This document shows positions 5,638 to 14,029 of a DNA stretch of 64,000 nucleotides, piece by piece. The stretch is from positions 558,001 through 622,000 of the forward strand of contig CAWFNW010000003.1 in NCBI GenBank assembly GCA_963817405.1, given 5' to 3'. The notes under the pieces are model-generated. The model made no database searches. It saw nothing but the letters and a program-made list of their open reading frames with translations, and had not been told where the DNA came from. Source of the DNA: CAWFNW01 sp963817405. GTDB lineage: Bacteria > Actinomycetota > Coriobacteriia > Anaerosomatales > Anaerosomataceae. Positions within the stretch are counted from its first letter, which is position 1. Each line of letters starts with the position of its first letter. A program made the translations under genes and the position numbers.

Positions 5638-8070
5638 ATGCGCGTTTCCCTGAAATGGTTGAAGGAGCTCGTCGCAGTCGACCTCGCCGTCGAGGCGCTC
5701 TGCGACCGGATGGACATGACCGGCACCAAGGTCGAGGCCGTGCACAGTATCGGCGAGGCCTTCGACGGTGTCGTGGTCGGGCAGGTGCTCGCCAAAGAGC
5801 AGCACCCGAACGCGGACAAGCTCTCGTACTGCTCGGTCGGCGTCGGCTCGGCCGAGCCGCTCAAGATCGTGTGCGGTGCGCAGAACTTCGTGGTCGGCGA
5901 CAAGGTGCCGGTGGCGATCGTCGGCTGCACGCTGCCGGGCGGCATCACCATCAAGCGCGCGAAGCTCCGGGGTGTGGAATCCGAGGGCATGATGTGCTCG
6001 GCCACCGAACTAGAACTGGGAACGGACGCGAGCGGTCTTCTCATTCTGCCGGCGGACGCGCCGGTCGGAGTTCCGTTCGCGCAGTACCAGGGCCTCGCTG
6101 ACGTCGTGATTGAGCTCGAGGTCACGCCCAACCGTCCGGACTGCCTGTCGATGGCGGGTGTCGCCCGCGAGGTCGGCGCGATAACCGGGCACGCGGCTTC
6201 GGTCCCGGCCTCCCGGCCCACCGAGTCGGGCGTGCCCGCTGCCGACACGGTATCGGTCACCATCGAGGACCCGACGCTCTGCCCGCGCTACACAGCGCGT
6301 GTCATCCGCGGCGTCACGATCGGCCCCTCACCCGAGTGGCTCGTCGAGCGCATCGTGGCCGCCGGCGCGCGTCCGATCAACAACGTCGTCGACGTCACCA
6401 ACTACGTCATGTTCGAGCTCGGGCAGCCGCTCCACGCCTTCGACCTGGCCACGCTCGACGCGGACGACGGGCGCGCCGCCATCATCGTGCGCACCGCCCG
6501 CACCGGCGAACGGCTGCGGACGCTCGACGGCCAGGACCGCGCGCTCGCCGAAGACACGCTGCTCATCACCGATCCGTCCGGCCCCATCGCGCTTGCCGGC
6601 GTGATGGGTGGCCAGACCACCGAGGTCTCCGACGCATCCGTGGACATCGTGCTGGAGTCCGCGTGCTTCGATCGCGCGTCTATCAGCAAGACGAGCCGGC
6701 AGCTCGGGCTCATGTCCGAGGCCTCGATGCGGTTCGAGCGCGGCGTCGATCCGAACCTTGCCGCTCGCGCGTCCGATCGCGCGGCGGCGCTCATCGCGGA
6801 GCTCGGCGGCGGCGCCGTCGCGCCCGGTATCGTCGATGTCTACCCCGAGCCGGCGGCACCCCTCACGTTGCCGCTGCGCATGAGCCGGATGAACGCGCTG
6901 CTCGGGACAGCGCTCGAGCCGGGGGAGACCGCAGAGATCCTGACCGCTCTCGGCTGCCTACCGACCCCAACGGATGACGGCTTCACATGCACGGTGCCGA
7001 CCTACCGCCCTGACCTTCTGCGCGAAGTCGACCTCTTCGAAGAGGTGGTCCGCGTGTGGGGTATGGAGCGCGTCGAGTCCACGCTCCCTGGCGGCCGCCA
7101 CCGTGTAGGCGGGCTCACCCCTTACCAGCGCCTGCGCGACACGATCGCGCGGTCGCTGAGGGCGGTCGGCCTGAATGAACACATCGGCCTGGCGTTCGCG
7201 GATCCTGCGGACGGCGAGCGCCTGGGCTGGACCCTCGGCCCCGACGAGCTGCCGGTCGCGCTCATGAACCCGATGTCTGAGGAGCAGGCGCTTCTGCGCT
7301 TCACGACACTGCCGGGACTGCTGCGGGCGGTTTCTCACAACCAGCGCCGCGGTGTGCCCGACGTGCACCTCTACGAGGTCGGCAACGTCTTCTGGACGGC
7401 CGCAGGCCGGAAGCTTCCGAAGGAGCGCCTTGTCGTGGCGGGTGCGCTCGCGGGCGCGTGGGAGCGTCAGGGCTGGAACCAGCCGCTGCAGCAGCTCGAC
7501 TTCTTCGACGGTAAGGGCGTCCTGGAGGCCCTCATGGACGAGATCGACGTGGTGCGATGGCGAGTCCGTGCTGCCGAGCACCCGTGGCTGCAGCCCGGAC
7601 GCGCCGCGGACGTCGTCGTCGGAGGGGACGTCGTCGGATGGCTCGGCGAAGTCGCTCCGGGCGTGCTCGACGCGTATGACGTCACGGGCCCGGTCACGGT
7701 GTTCGAGCTCTCCGCGAGGTCGCTCGCCAAGGCGGGCTCGGCGGCGGTGACGTACGCCGAGGTCCCGAGGCTGCCCGCTGTGACGCTCGACCTCGCGCTC
7801 GTGGTGCCGGAGGACGTCACGGCCGAGCGCGCGGAGCAGGCGATTGCCGCTGCGGGGCGACCGCTGTTGGAGTCCCTGAAGCTCTTCGACGTCTACCGCG
7901 ATGAGCCCACGGCGACGGCCAAGCGGCTTCCCGAGGGCACCAAGAGCCTGGCGTTCTCGCTCACGTACCGTGCACCTGACCGGACGCTCAGCGACGATGA
8001 GGTCCGTCCGGCGCACGAACGGCTCGTGCGCAAGGTGTGCAGCGCGCTCGGAGCAGAGGTGCGCGGCTGA
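5638..8070 (+). CDS. pheT: Phenylalanine--tRNA ligase beta subunit
   Basis: Beta subunit of PheRS, 810 residues, normal for the family. In order: N-terminal MRVSLKWLKELV, a tRNA-binding EMAP/OB fold (about 40-150, VGQVLAKEQHPNADKLSYC), the B3/B4 editing region (about 210-400), the B5 DNA-binding-like domain, a catalytic-like core (LFEEVVRVWGMERV), and a C-terminal ferredoxin-fold anticodon-binding domain (about 715-810, VPRLPAVTLDLALVVPEDV). It is controlled with pheS by the T-box. The arginine promoter lies right after it. Confidence 0.97.
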   Translation: MRVSLKWLKELVAVDLAVEALCDRMDMTGTKVEAVHSIGEAFDGVVVGQVLAKEQHPNADKLSYCSVGVGSAEPLKIVCGAQNFVVGDKVPVAIVGCTLPGGITIKRAKLRGVESEGMMCSATELELGTDASGLLILPADAPVGVPFAQYQGLADVVIELEVTPNRPDCLSMAGVAREVGAITGHAASVPASRPTESGVPAADTVSVTIEDPTLCPRYTARVIRGVTIGPSPEWLVERIVAAGARPINNVVDVTNYVMFELGQPLHAFDLATLDADDGRAAIIVRTARTGERLRTLDGQDRALAEDTLLITDPSGPIALAGVMGGQTTEVSDASVDIVLESACFDRASISKTSRQLGLMSEASMRFERGVDPNLAARASDRAAALIAELGGGAVAPGIVDVYPEPAAPLTLPLRMSRMNALLGTALEPGETAEILTALGCLPTPTDDGFTCTVPTYRPDLLREVDLFEEVVRVWGMERVESTLPGGRHRVGGLTPYQRLRDTIARSLRAVGLNEHIGLAFADPADGERLGWTLGPDELPVALMNPMSEEQALLRFTTLPGLLRAVSHNQRRGVPDVHLYEVGNVFWTAAGRKLPKERLVVAGALAGAWERQGWNQPLQQLDFFDGKGVLEALMDEIDVVRWRVRAAEHPWLQPGRAADVVVGGDVVGWLGEVAPGVLDAYDVTGPVTVFELSARSLAKAGSAAVTYAEVPRLPAVTLDLALVVPEDVTAERAEQAIAAAGRPLLESLKLFDVYRDEPTATAKRLPEGTKSLAFSLTYRAPDRTLSDDEVRPAHERLVRKVCSALGAEVRG

Positions 8071-8138
8071 CGAACGGACGACAGAGGCACGCATCTTCTT
8101 CCTCTTGGCTACGCGTGCGGTCATGTTCCAGAAATACT

Positions 8139-8176
8139 GCATATTAGTTGACTTGTATGCGACTATTTCGTAGAAT
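8139..8176 (+). promoter_or_regulatory. Promoter of the arginine operon with possible ArgR dyad
   Basis: TTGACT (8148-8153) and TAGAAT (8171-8176) are spaced by exactly 17 bases. GCATA (8139-8143) and TATGC (8156-8160) form an inverted repeat around the -35, in a patch far richer in A and T than its surroundings. The operon contains argR, so an ArgR operator here is likely, but the match to a published ARG-box consensus is loose. Confidence 0.65.
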
Positions 8177-8207
8177 AGAGCGGCGAACCCCCTAGAACGG
8201 AGTCATC

Positions 8208-9242
8208 GTGCCGTCTGCAGCGATCGTGGGTGCTGCCGGGTATGCAGGCGTCGAGCTCACGCGCCTCATTCTCGGGCATCCCGAGCTCGAGCTCGTGATG
8301 GTCACCTCTGCCACTGATGCGGGGCGCCGAGTTGACGAGCTCTACCCCGCACTCGCCCGATGCAACCTCGTCTACCGCGCCCCGAACCCGGCCGAGATCG
8401 CCGAAGCCGACGTCGCGTTCCTCGCCGTGCCGCACACGGCAGCGCTCGGGCTCGTGCCCAGCCTGCTCGGCGCAGGGACGGTCGTGATCGACGCCTCCGC
8501 CGACTTCCGACTGCGCGACGCCCATGTGTACGAGACCTGGTATGGCGTCCCGCACACGGCGCCCGAGTTGCTGGCCGAGGCCGTCTACGGGCTCCCCGAA
8601 CTGTGGCGGGAGCGCCTGTCGGGCGCCCGGCTGGTGGCGTGTCCCGGCTGCTACCCCACGGCGACGCTCTTGGCCGCCGCACCCGCGATCGAGGCGGGCA
8701 TCGTCACCTCGCCGCGTGTGATCGTGGATGCGAAGTCCGGTGTCTCCGGCGCCGGTCGAACTCCGGCGGCGGGCACGCACTACGCGCACGTGAACGAGTC
8801 GCTCCAGCCGTACAAGGTGACCTCCCACCGGCACACGCCTGAGATCGCACAGGGCCTCAGCGACCTTGGGCTTGCGAATCCGCGTGTCACCTTCGCGCCG
8901 CATCTGGTGCCCATGACGCGAGGCCTCCTCTCAACGGTCTACCTGAACGTCGATGAGGGAATCGATACGCAGACAGCGGTGCGTCTCTATATGGAGCGCT
9001 ACGCAGACGAGTGGGCCGTGACCGTGCACCCCGCCGGCGTGATGCCCGCGACGGGGGAGGTCCGCGGCTCGAACCGGGCGCACATCGGTGTGGCAGTGGA
9101 CGAGGCCGCAGGGGTGCTCGTCGCATCGTGTGCGATCGACAACCTGGTGAAGGGCACCGCAGGCCAGGCGGTGCAGTGCGCGAATCTCGTGCTTGGCCTC
9201 GATGAGTCGACCGGGCTGGCTGCGCCAGGGCCGGTCGTGTAG
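8208..9242 (+). CDS. argC: N-acetyl-gamma-glutamyl-phosphate reductase
   Basis: Third step of arginine synthesis: NADPH-dependent reduction of acetylglutamyl phosphate to the semialdehyde. The protein has 344 residues and a GTG start. The NADP-binding loop is GAAGYAG (8-14) and the catalytic Cys is Cys148 in CPGCYPT. HVNESLQPYKVTSHRHTPEI and FAPHLVPMTRGLLSTVY are family blocks. It is the first gene of the operon, 38 bases after the promoter, and argJ follows after 17 bases. Confidence 0.97.
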   Translation: MPSAAIVGAAGYAGVELTRLILGHPELELVMVTSATDAGRRVDELYPALARCNLVYRAPNPAEIAEADVAFLAVPHTAALGLVPSLLGAGTVVIDASADFRLRDAHVYETWYGVPHTAPELLAEAVYGLPELWRERLSGARLVACPGCYPTATLLAAAPAIEAGIVTSPRVIVDAKSGVSGAGRTPAAGTHYAHVNESLQPYKVTSHRHTPEIAQGLSDLGLANPRVTFAPHLVPMTRGLLSTVYLNVDEGIDTQTAVRLYMERYADEWAVTVHPAGVMPATGEVRGSNRAHIGVAVDEAAGVLVASCAIDNLVKGTAGQAVQCANLVLGLDESTGLAAPGPVV

Positions 9243-9259
9243 CGAGAGGAAGTCGATCC

Positions 9260-10477
9260 GTGCCGCATCCGGAATTCGCGTACGCCGAGGGGGGCGTGAC
9301 CGCGCCTGCTGGTTTCATGGCCGCCGGCGTGAGCGCGGGACTCAAGCGCTCGGGCCGGCGCGACGTCGCGCTCATCGTCGCCGGGGAGGCCTGCCCCACG
9401 GCAGCGGTGTTTACCACCAACACCATGCCAGCGCCGCCGGTCGTCGTCTCGCGCGAGCACGTCGCTCGCGGCCGAGCGCGCGCGATCGTCGTGAACGCCG
9501 GCAACGCGAATGCGTGCACGGGCGCGCGAGGACTCGATGATGCGCGGGCGATGGCGCAGGCCGCTGCTGCCGCGCTCGGCTGCGCTGCGACCGAGGTGGT
9601 CGTTGCGTCCACCGGCGTCATCGGCCAGCCGATGCCGATGGAGCTGGTGCTTCCCGGCATCGACGACGCAGCCGAGGCGCTTGACGTGAACGCCGGGAGC
9701 GACGCCGCAGAGGCGATCATGACGACCGACACGTTCCCGAAGGAGCTTGCCATCACCTTCCCCATCGGAGCCGAGCGGTACACCGTGGGCGGGATCGCAA
9801 AGGGGAGCGGCATGATCCAGCCGAACATGGCGACCATGCTCGCGTTCGTGACGACGGACGCGCCGCTCGATGCACCCGCCTGTGACGCCGCCTTGCGCGC
9901 GGCGGTCTCGCGCACGTTCAACCGGATCACAGTCGACTCGGACACGTCCACGAACGACATGTGCTCGCTCATGGCGAGCGGCGAGGCAGGCGGCGAGCCC
10001 ATCACCGCCGACGACGATCGCTATCCTGTGGTCGCCACAGCGATCGAGCACGTCTGCGCCGAGCTCGCGCGGATGGTCGTTCGCGACGGCGAGGGTGCAA
10101 CGAAGCTCATCGATGTGACCGTGACCGGCGCCGCGAACGAGGCGGACGCGGAGGCCGCGGCATTCTCCATCGCGAACTCGCCGTTGGTGAAGACGGCCGT
10201 CTTCGGCGCTGACGCCAACTGGGGCCGTGTGGCTATGGCCGTCGGCAAGTCGGGCGCAGCCGTCGATCCCGATCGCGTGCGGATCATCTTCGCCGGCGTG
10301 CTGTCGTGTGAGGGCGGCACTGCCGTCGCGTTCGACGAGGATGCGGCAGCGGCCGCGCTTGGCGCCGATGAGATCACGATTGAGGTCGACCTCGGCTTGG
10401 GTTCGGGTGAGGCGACCGTGCTCACCTGCGACCTCACCTACGACTACGTGCGCATCAACGGGGAGTACCGCTCATGA
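9260..10477 (+). CDS. argJ: Glutamate N-acetyltransferase / ornithine acetyltransferase
   Basis: Transfers acetyl from N-acetylornithine to glutamate (acetyl recycling) and in many bacteria also makes acetylglutamate from acetyl-CoA. The 405-residue precursor cuts itself into two chains at Ala191-Thr192 within QPNMATMLAF; Thr192 is the nucleophile. Other blocks are NAGNANACTG, VASTGVIGQPMPM and GADANWGRV. Whether it is mono- or bifunctional cannot be read from sequence, but no argA is in this operon. The GTG start follows GAGAGGAAG. The last four bases overlap argB (ATGA). Confidence 0.96.
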   Translation: MPHPEFAYAEGGVTAPAGFMAAGVSAGLKRSGRRDVALIVAGEACPTAAVFTTNTMPAPPVVVSREHVARGRARAIVVNAGNANACTGARGLDDARAMAQAAAAALGCAATEVVVASTGVIGQPMPMELVLPGIDDAAEALDVNAGSDAAEAIMTTDTFPKELAITFPIGAERYTVGGIAKGSGMIQPNMATMLAFVTTDAPLDAPACDAALRAAVSRTFNRITVDSDTSTNDMCSLMASGEAGGEPITADDDRYPVVATAIEHVCAELARMVVRDGEGATKLIDVTVTGAANEADAEAAAFSIANSPLVKTAVFGADANWGRVAMAVGKSGAAVDPDRVRIIFAGVLSCEGGTAVAFDEDAAAAALGADEITIEVDLGLGSGEATVLTCDLTYDYVRINGEYRS

Positions 10478-11403
10478 GGGACGAGATCATGCAGGCCCTG
10501 CTCGTCAAGGCCACGACGCTCACCGAAGCGCTCCCGTGGATCAAGCGCACGTGGGGACGCACCGTCGTCATCAAGTACGGCGGCTCCTGCATGACAGATC
10601 CTGTTCTCAGAGGCTCGGTAGCCGACGACATGGTCCTCATGAAGCTCTTCGGCGTGAACCTCGTCGTCGTCCACGGCGGAGGGCCGGACATCACCGCATG
10701 GATGAAGCGGCTGGACATGCCGGTGGTCTTCCACGACGGGCTCCGCGTCACGAGCGACGAGGCGATGGACATCGTCAAGATGGTGCTCGTCGGCAAGACC
10801 AACAAGGAGCTCGTCAGCGCAATCAACCGACACGGCCACCACGCGGTCGGCATCTCGGGCGACGATGCCGAGCTTATCACCGCATGCCAGCTCGACCCGG
10901 AACTCGGGCGCGTGGGGAAGGTCACGAACATCGACACCAAGGTCGTGAACAACCTCATCGAGGACGGCTACATCCCGGTGATCGCCACAGTCGCCGCGGG
11001 GGAGGACGGCGGTTGCTACAACATCAACGCCGATCTCATCGCTGGCGAACTCGCCGCAGCGCTCGGCGCAGACAAGGTCGTCTTCCTTACCGACGTCGAC
11101 GGCCTGTACGCCGACTTCGACGACAAGGAATCGCTCATCAGCGCGCTTTCGCTGGAGCAGGCGCAAGACCTCGTGGCAGGCGACCGGCTGTCATCGGGCA
11201 TGATCCCGAAGGTCGCAGCGTGCATCCGCGCACTCCACGGCGGCGTGCAGCGCGCGCACATCCTGAATGGCACGATCCCGCACTCGCTGCTGCTCGAGGT
11301 CTACACCGACGCCGGTGTCGGAACCATGATCACGCATGACGGCGCCTTGGGTCTCGCGGATGACCGGACGTACGCTGCCTACGAGGGTGAGGTGACGCTC
11401 TAA
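10474..11403 (+). CDS. argB: Acetylglutamate kinase
   Basis: Phosphorylates N-acetylglutamate with ATP. The protein has 309 residues. VIKYGGSCM holds the phosphate-binding Lys and Gly, followed by VVVHGGGPDI, NINADLIAGELAAAL and VFLTDVDGLY. An N-terminal extension of about 25 residues precedes the kinase core, resembling the N-helix of arginine-inhibited hexameric enzymes, so feedback inhibition by arginine is likely but inferred. It overlaps argJ by four bases, so the two are translationally coupled. Confidence 0.97.
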   Translation: MRDEIMQALLVKATTLTEALPWIKRTWGRTVVIKYGGSCMTDPVLRGSVADDMVLMKLFGVNLVVVHGGGPDITAWMKRLDMPVVFHDGLRVTSDEAMDIVKMVLVGKTNKELVSAINRHGHHAVGISGDDAELITACQLDPELGRVGKVTNIDTKVVNNLIEDGYIPVIATVAAGEDGGCYNINADLIAGELAAALGADKVVFLTDVDGLYADFDDKESLISALSLEQAQDLVAGDRLSSGMIPKVAACIRALHGGVQRAHILNGTIPHSLLLEVYTDAGVGTMITHDGALGLADDRTYAAYEGEVTL

Positions 11404-11404
11404 C

Positions 11405-12334
11405 ATGGGCGCAGCCTTCGACAGGGCGCGCCAGCTGGACGACGCCTACATCATTCAGACGTACGCGCGAAAGCCCGTGCTCTTCGTTCGAGGCGACGGC
11501 ATGCGGCTCTACGACGACGAGGGTCGCGAGTACCTCGACTTCGTGAGCGGTATCGGGGCGGTGAACCTGGGACACGCGCATCCGGCAGTGGCGGCTACGG
11601 TGTGCGAGCAGATGCGGCGGCTCGTCCACGTCAGCAACCTCTTCTACGTGGAGCAGCGTGCCGAGCTTGCCGAGGCGCTTGCGCGCCTCGCCGGAGGCGG
11701 GCCGTGGCGCACGTTCTTCGCGAACTCAGGCGCTGAGGCCGTCGAGGGAGCCATCAAGCTCGCGCGCCGCTGGGGCACGCGTGAACACGGCGCGGGCTGC
11801 ACGACCATCGTCACGGCCGAGCGCTCGTTCCACGGCCGCACGCTGGCTGCGCTCGCCGCGACCGGGCAGCCGTCGAAACAGGAAGCGTTCGAGCCGCTCC
11901 CGACGGGTTTCGTGCACGTGCCGCTGAACCACCTCGATGCACTTCGCGCGGCAGTCACCGACGAGGTGTGCGCGGTCATGCTCGAGCCGGTGCAGGGCGA
12001 GGGCGGCGTGTTCCCCTGCTCTGAGGAGTACCTCGCCGGTGCGCGGGCGCTCTGCGACGAGCGCGGGGTGCTGCTCATCCTCGACGAGGTGCAGACGGGC
12101 TTCTTTCGGACCGGGCCCGCGTTCGCCTGGCAGGGCTACGGTGTCGCGCCCGACGTCTTCACACTCGCCAAGGGCATCGCCAACGGCCTCCCGATGGGCG
12201 CGCTCGTCGCCCGCGACGACATCGCCGCGGCGTTCTCGGTGGGCGACCACGGGTCGACGTTTGGCGGCGGTCCCGTGCTCGCGGCCGCGGCTCGCGCCAC
12301 AATCGAGGGGCTGGAGACGCGAGCGGTGTGGTGA
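11405..12334 (+). CDS. argD: Acetylornithine aminotransferase, main part (frame broken at its end)
   Basis: PLP-dependent conversion of acetylglutamate semialdehyde to acetylornithine. This frame gives 309 of the expected 390-400 residues. It contains the PLP-site Asp227 (ILDEVQTGFFRTG), the Schiff-base Lys256 (TLAKGIANGLP), FANSGAEAVEGAIKLAR and FGGGPVLAAAA. It then stops at TGA 12332-12334. The missing C-terminus is found at once in another frame (next entry). Removing one T near 12329 restores AVGERSEASGAYLRAGL and a full-length protein. So this is either a sequencing or assembly error or a recent single-base insertion. The start ATG at 11405 lies one base after the argB stop. Confidence 0.9.
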   Translation: MGAAFDRARQLDDAYIIQTYARKPVLFVRGDGMRLYDDEGREYLDFVSGIGAVNLGHAHPAVAATVCEQMRRLVHVSNLFYVEQRAELAEALARLAGGGPWRTFFANSGAEAVEGAIKLARRWGTREHGAGCTTIVTAERSFHGRTLAALAATGQPSKQEAFEPLPTGFVHVPLNHLDALRAAVTDEVCAVMLEPVQGEGGVFPCSEEYLAGARALCDERGVLLILDEVQTGFFRTGPAFAWQGYGVAPDVFTLAKGIANGLPMGALVARDDIAAAFSVGDHGSTFGGGPVLAAAARATIEGLETRAVW

Positions 12335-12611
12335 GCGCTCAGAGGCGTCTGGCGCCTACCTTCGAGCCGGGCTCGCCGCGATCGGTGCTGCACAGGGGAG
12401 CATCAGCGAAGTCCGCGGTCGCGGACTCATGGTCGGGGTCACGCTGGCTGCGCCGCATGCCCAGGAAGTCGCTGCCCGACTGCTCGACCGCGGCATGGTC
12501 GTCAATGCGATCGGCGATTCCATCCTGCGTTTCCTCCCACCACTCGTATGCAGTACTTCGGAAATTGATACACTTCTCAACGTACTGTCACACACGTTTG
12601 AGGAGATGTGA
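12335..12611 (+). pseudogene. argD: Remainder of argD in a shifted frame
   Basis: Frame-shifted continuation of the aminotransferase. ERSEASGAYLRAGLAAIG, SEVRGRGLMVGVTLA, RGMVVNAIGDSILRFLPPL and IDTLLNVL are the normal C-terminal domain of ArgD, with no further damage. Its TGA (12609-12611) shares a base with the argF ATG at 12611, the kind of overlap seen elsewhere in this operon. The intact tail and retained coupling suggest a sequence error or a very recent mutation rather than an old pseudogene. No slippery heptamer is visible at the junction, which argues against programmed frameshifting. Confidence 0.85.
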
Positions 12612-13543
12612 TGCAGAGTCTACGCGGCCGCGACCTTCTGACGCTCGGCGAGATCACGCCGGACGAGCTCTATGCTGTGCTCGATCTCGCAACCGAGCAG
12701 AAGCGGCTCCTAGCAGCTGGCGGCTCCTTGCCGCCCGTTTCAGCACGCACGGCAGCGCTCGTATTCATGAAGCCCTCGCTGCGCACGCGCGTGTCCTTCG
12801 AGGTTGCCTGCGTGCAGCTGGGGATTCACCCGGTCATACTCGGTCCGGGCGACGCCTTCTCTCGCAGTGAGACCATCCACGACACCGTCAAGGTACTCGA
12901 GCGCATGGTGGATGCGATCGTCATCCGCACCTTCGCCCAGGCCGACGTGGAAGAGATCGCGCATTACGCATCGGTCCCCGTCATCAACTCGCTCACCGAC
13001 GACTACCATCCCTGCCAGGTGCTCGCGGACCTGCTCACGATCCGGGAGCACAAGGGCACGCTCGCGGGGCTGAAGCTTGCCTATGTCGGCGACGGCAATA
13101 ACATGGCCAACACGCTCATGCTCGGCGGTGCGCTCGCAGGGATGCGCGTGACGATCGGCGCTCCGGCGGGGTTCGAGCCAGCCGAGGCAGTCGTCGAGCA
13201 CGCTCGCGGCCTCGCTCGGCAGTACGGGACCGGCTCGGTTATCGAGGTGGTGGGGGACAAGCAGGAGGCGGTGGCCGGGGCTGACGTGGTCGTCACCGAC
13301 ACGTGGGCGTCCATGGGCCAGGAGGACGAGCACGCGAAGCGCGTCGCAGCGTTCGCCAACTTCACTGTCGACAGTGCGCTCATGCTCTCTGCCGCGCCGG
13401 GAGCGGTCTTCATGCACTGCTTGCCGGCGCACCGCGGAGAGGAAGTCCAGAACGAGGTGATCGATGCGCCGTGCTCGGTCGTGTTCGACGAGGCCGAGAA
13501 CCGACTCCACGCGCAGCGCGCGTGGCTTTCGCTCGTGCTCTAG
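12611..13543 (+). CDS. argF: Ornithine carbamoyltransferase
   Basis: Makes citrulline from ornithine and carbamoyl phosphate. The protein has 310 residues. The carbamoyl-phosphate loop reads SLRTRVSFE (a Leu in place of the usual Thr of STRTR). HPCQVLADLLTI, YVGDGNNMANTL, DTWASMGQEDE and MHCLPAHRGEE are ornithine-transcarbamylase hallmarks and separate it from the aspartate enzyme. I chose the ATG at 12611, which overlaps the argD stop, over the GTG three bases earlier; GAGGAGATG precedes both. Confidence 0.96.
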   Translation: MQSLRGRDLLTLGEITPDELYAVLDLATEQKRLLAAGGSLPPVSARTAALVFMKPSLRTRVSFEVACVQLGIHPVILGPGDAFSRSETIHDTVKVLERMVDAIVIRTFAQADVEEIAHYASVPVINSLTDDYHPCQVLADLLTIREHKGTLAGLKLAYVGDGNNMANTLMLGGALAGMRVTIGAPAGFEPAEAVVEHARGLARQYGTGSVIEVVGDKQEAVAGADVVVTDTWASMGQEDEHAKRVAAFANFTVDSALMLSAAPGAVFMHCLPAHRGEEVQNEVIDAPCSVVFDEAENRLHAQRAWLSLVL

Positions 13544-13570
13544 CGCCGTCTTCGAGGGGTTGGACCAGTC

Positions 13571-14002
13571 ATGAGAAAGCGACTCGAACGCCAGGAAGCG
13601 ATCCGCAAGATCGTTCGCCGCGAGCGCGTGCGCACGCAGCGAGAGCTCGTCGATCGGCTGAAGCAACACGGATTCGAGTGCACGCAGGCCACCGTCTCCC
13701 GGGACATCACCGACATGGGGCTCAGGAAGCTCGCCGAGGGCGTGTACGTTCTCGCTGAGGACCTGCACCTCCAGCGGATGATCTCGGAGCTCGTGACGAG
13801 CGTCGTGCGCTCCGGCCAGCTCGTGCTGGTCAAGACGACGGCTGGGGCGGGACAGGGCGTAGCAGCGGCGCTCGATGCCGCCGAGCTCGACGAGATCCTT
13901 GGATCGATCGGTGGCGATGACACCATTCTGATCATCGCCCGGAGCGAAGCCGATGCGGAGGCCGTCACCGACAGCATCACGAAGTTCCGCGGGCACATCT
14001 GA
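13571..14002 (+). CDS. argR: Arginine repressor
   Basis: Arginine-sensing hexameric repressor, 143 residues. The N-terminal winged helix (about 1-70) reads RQEAIRKIVRRERVRTQRELVDRLKQHGFECTQATVSRDITDMGLRKL. The C-terminal oligomer and arginine-binding domain has GAGQGVAAALDAAELDEILGSIGGDDTILI, including the conserved GDDT. Placed inside the operon it is likely to control, so autoregulation is expected. The likely target is the dyad at the argC promoter. Confidence 0.96.
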   Translation: MRKRLERQEAIRKIVRRERVRTQRELVDRLKQHGFECTQATVSRDITDMGLRKLAEGVYVLAEDLHLQRMISELVTSVVRSGQLVLVKTTAGAGQGVAAALDAAELDEILGSIGGDDTILIIARSEADAEAVTDSITKFRGHI

Positions 14003-14029
14003 TTCGCTCGGACGCGGAAAGGCGGCACG

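Noticed and set aside
12322..12340. Programmed ribosomal frameshift in argD
   Set aside because: No slippery heptamer or downstream stem, and ArgD is not known to use recoding.
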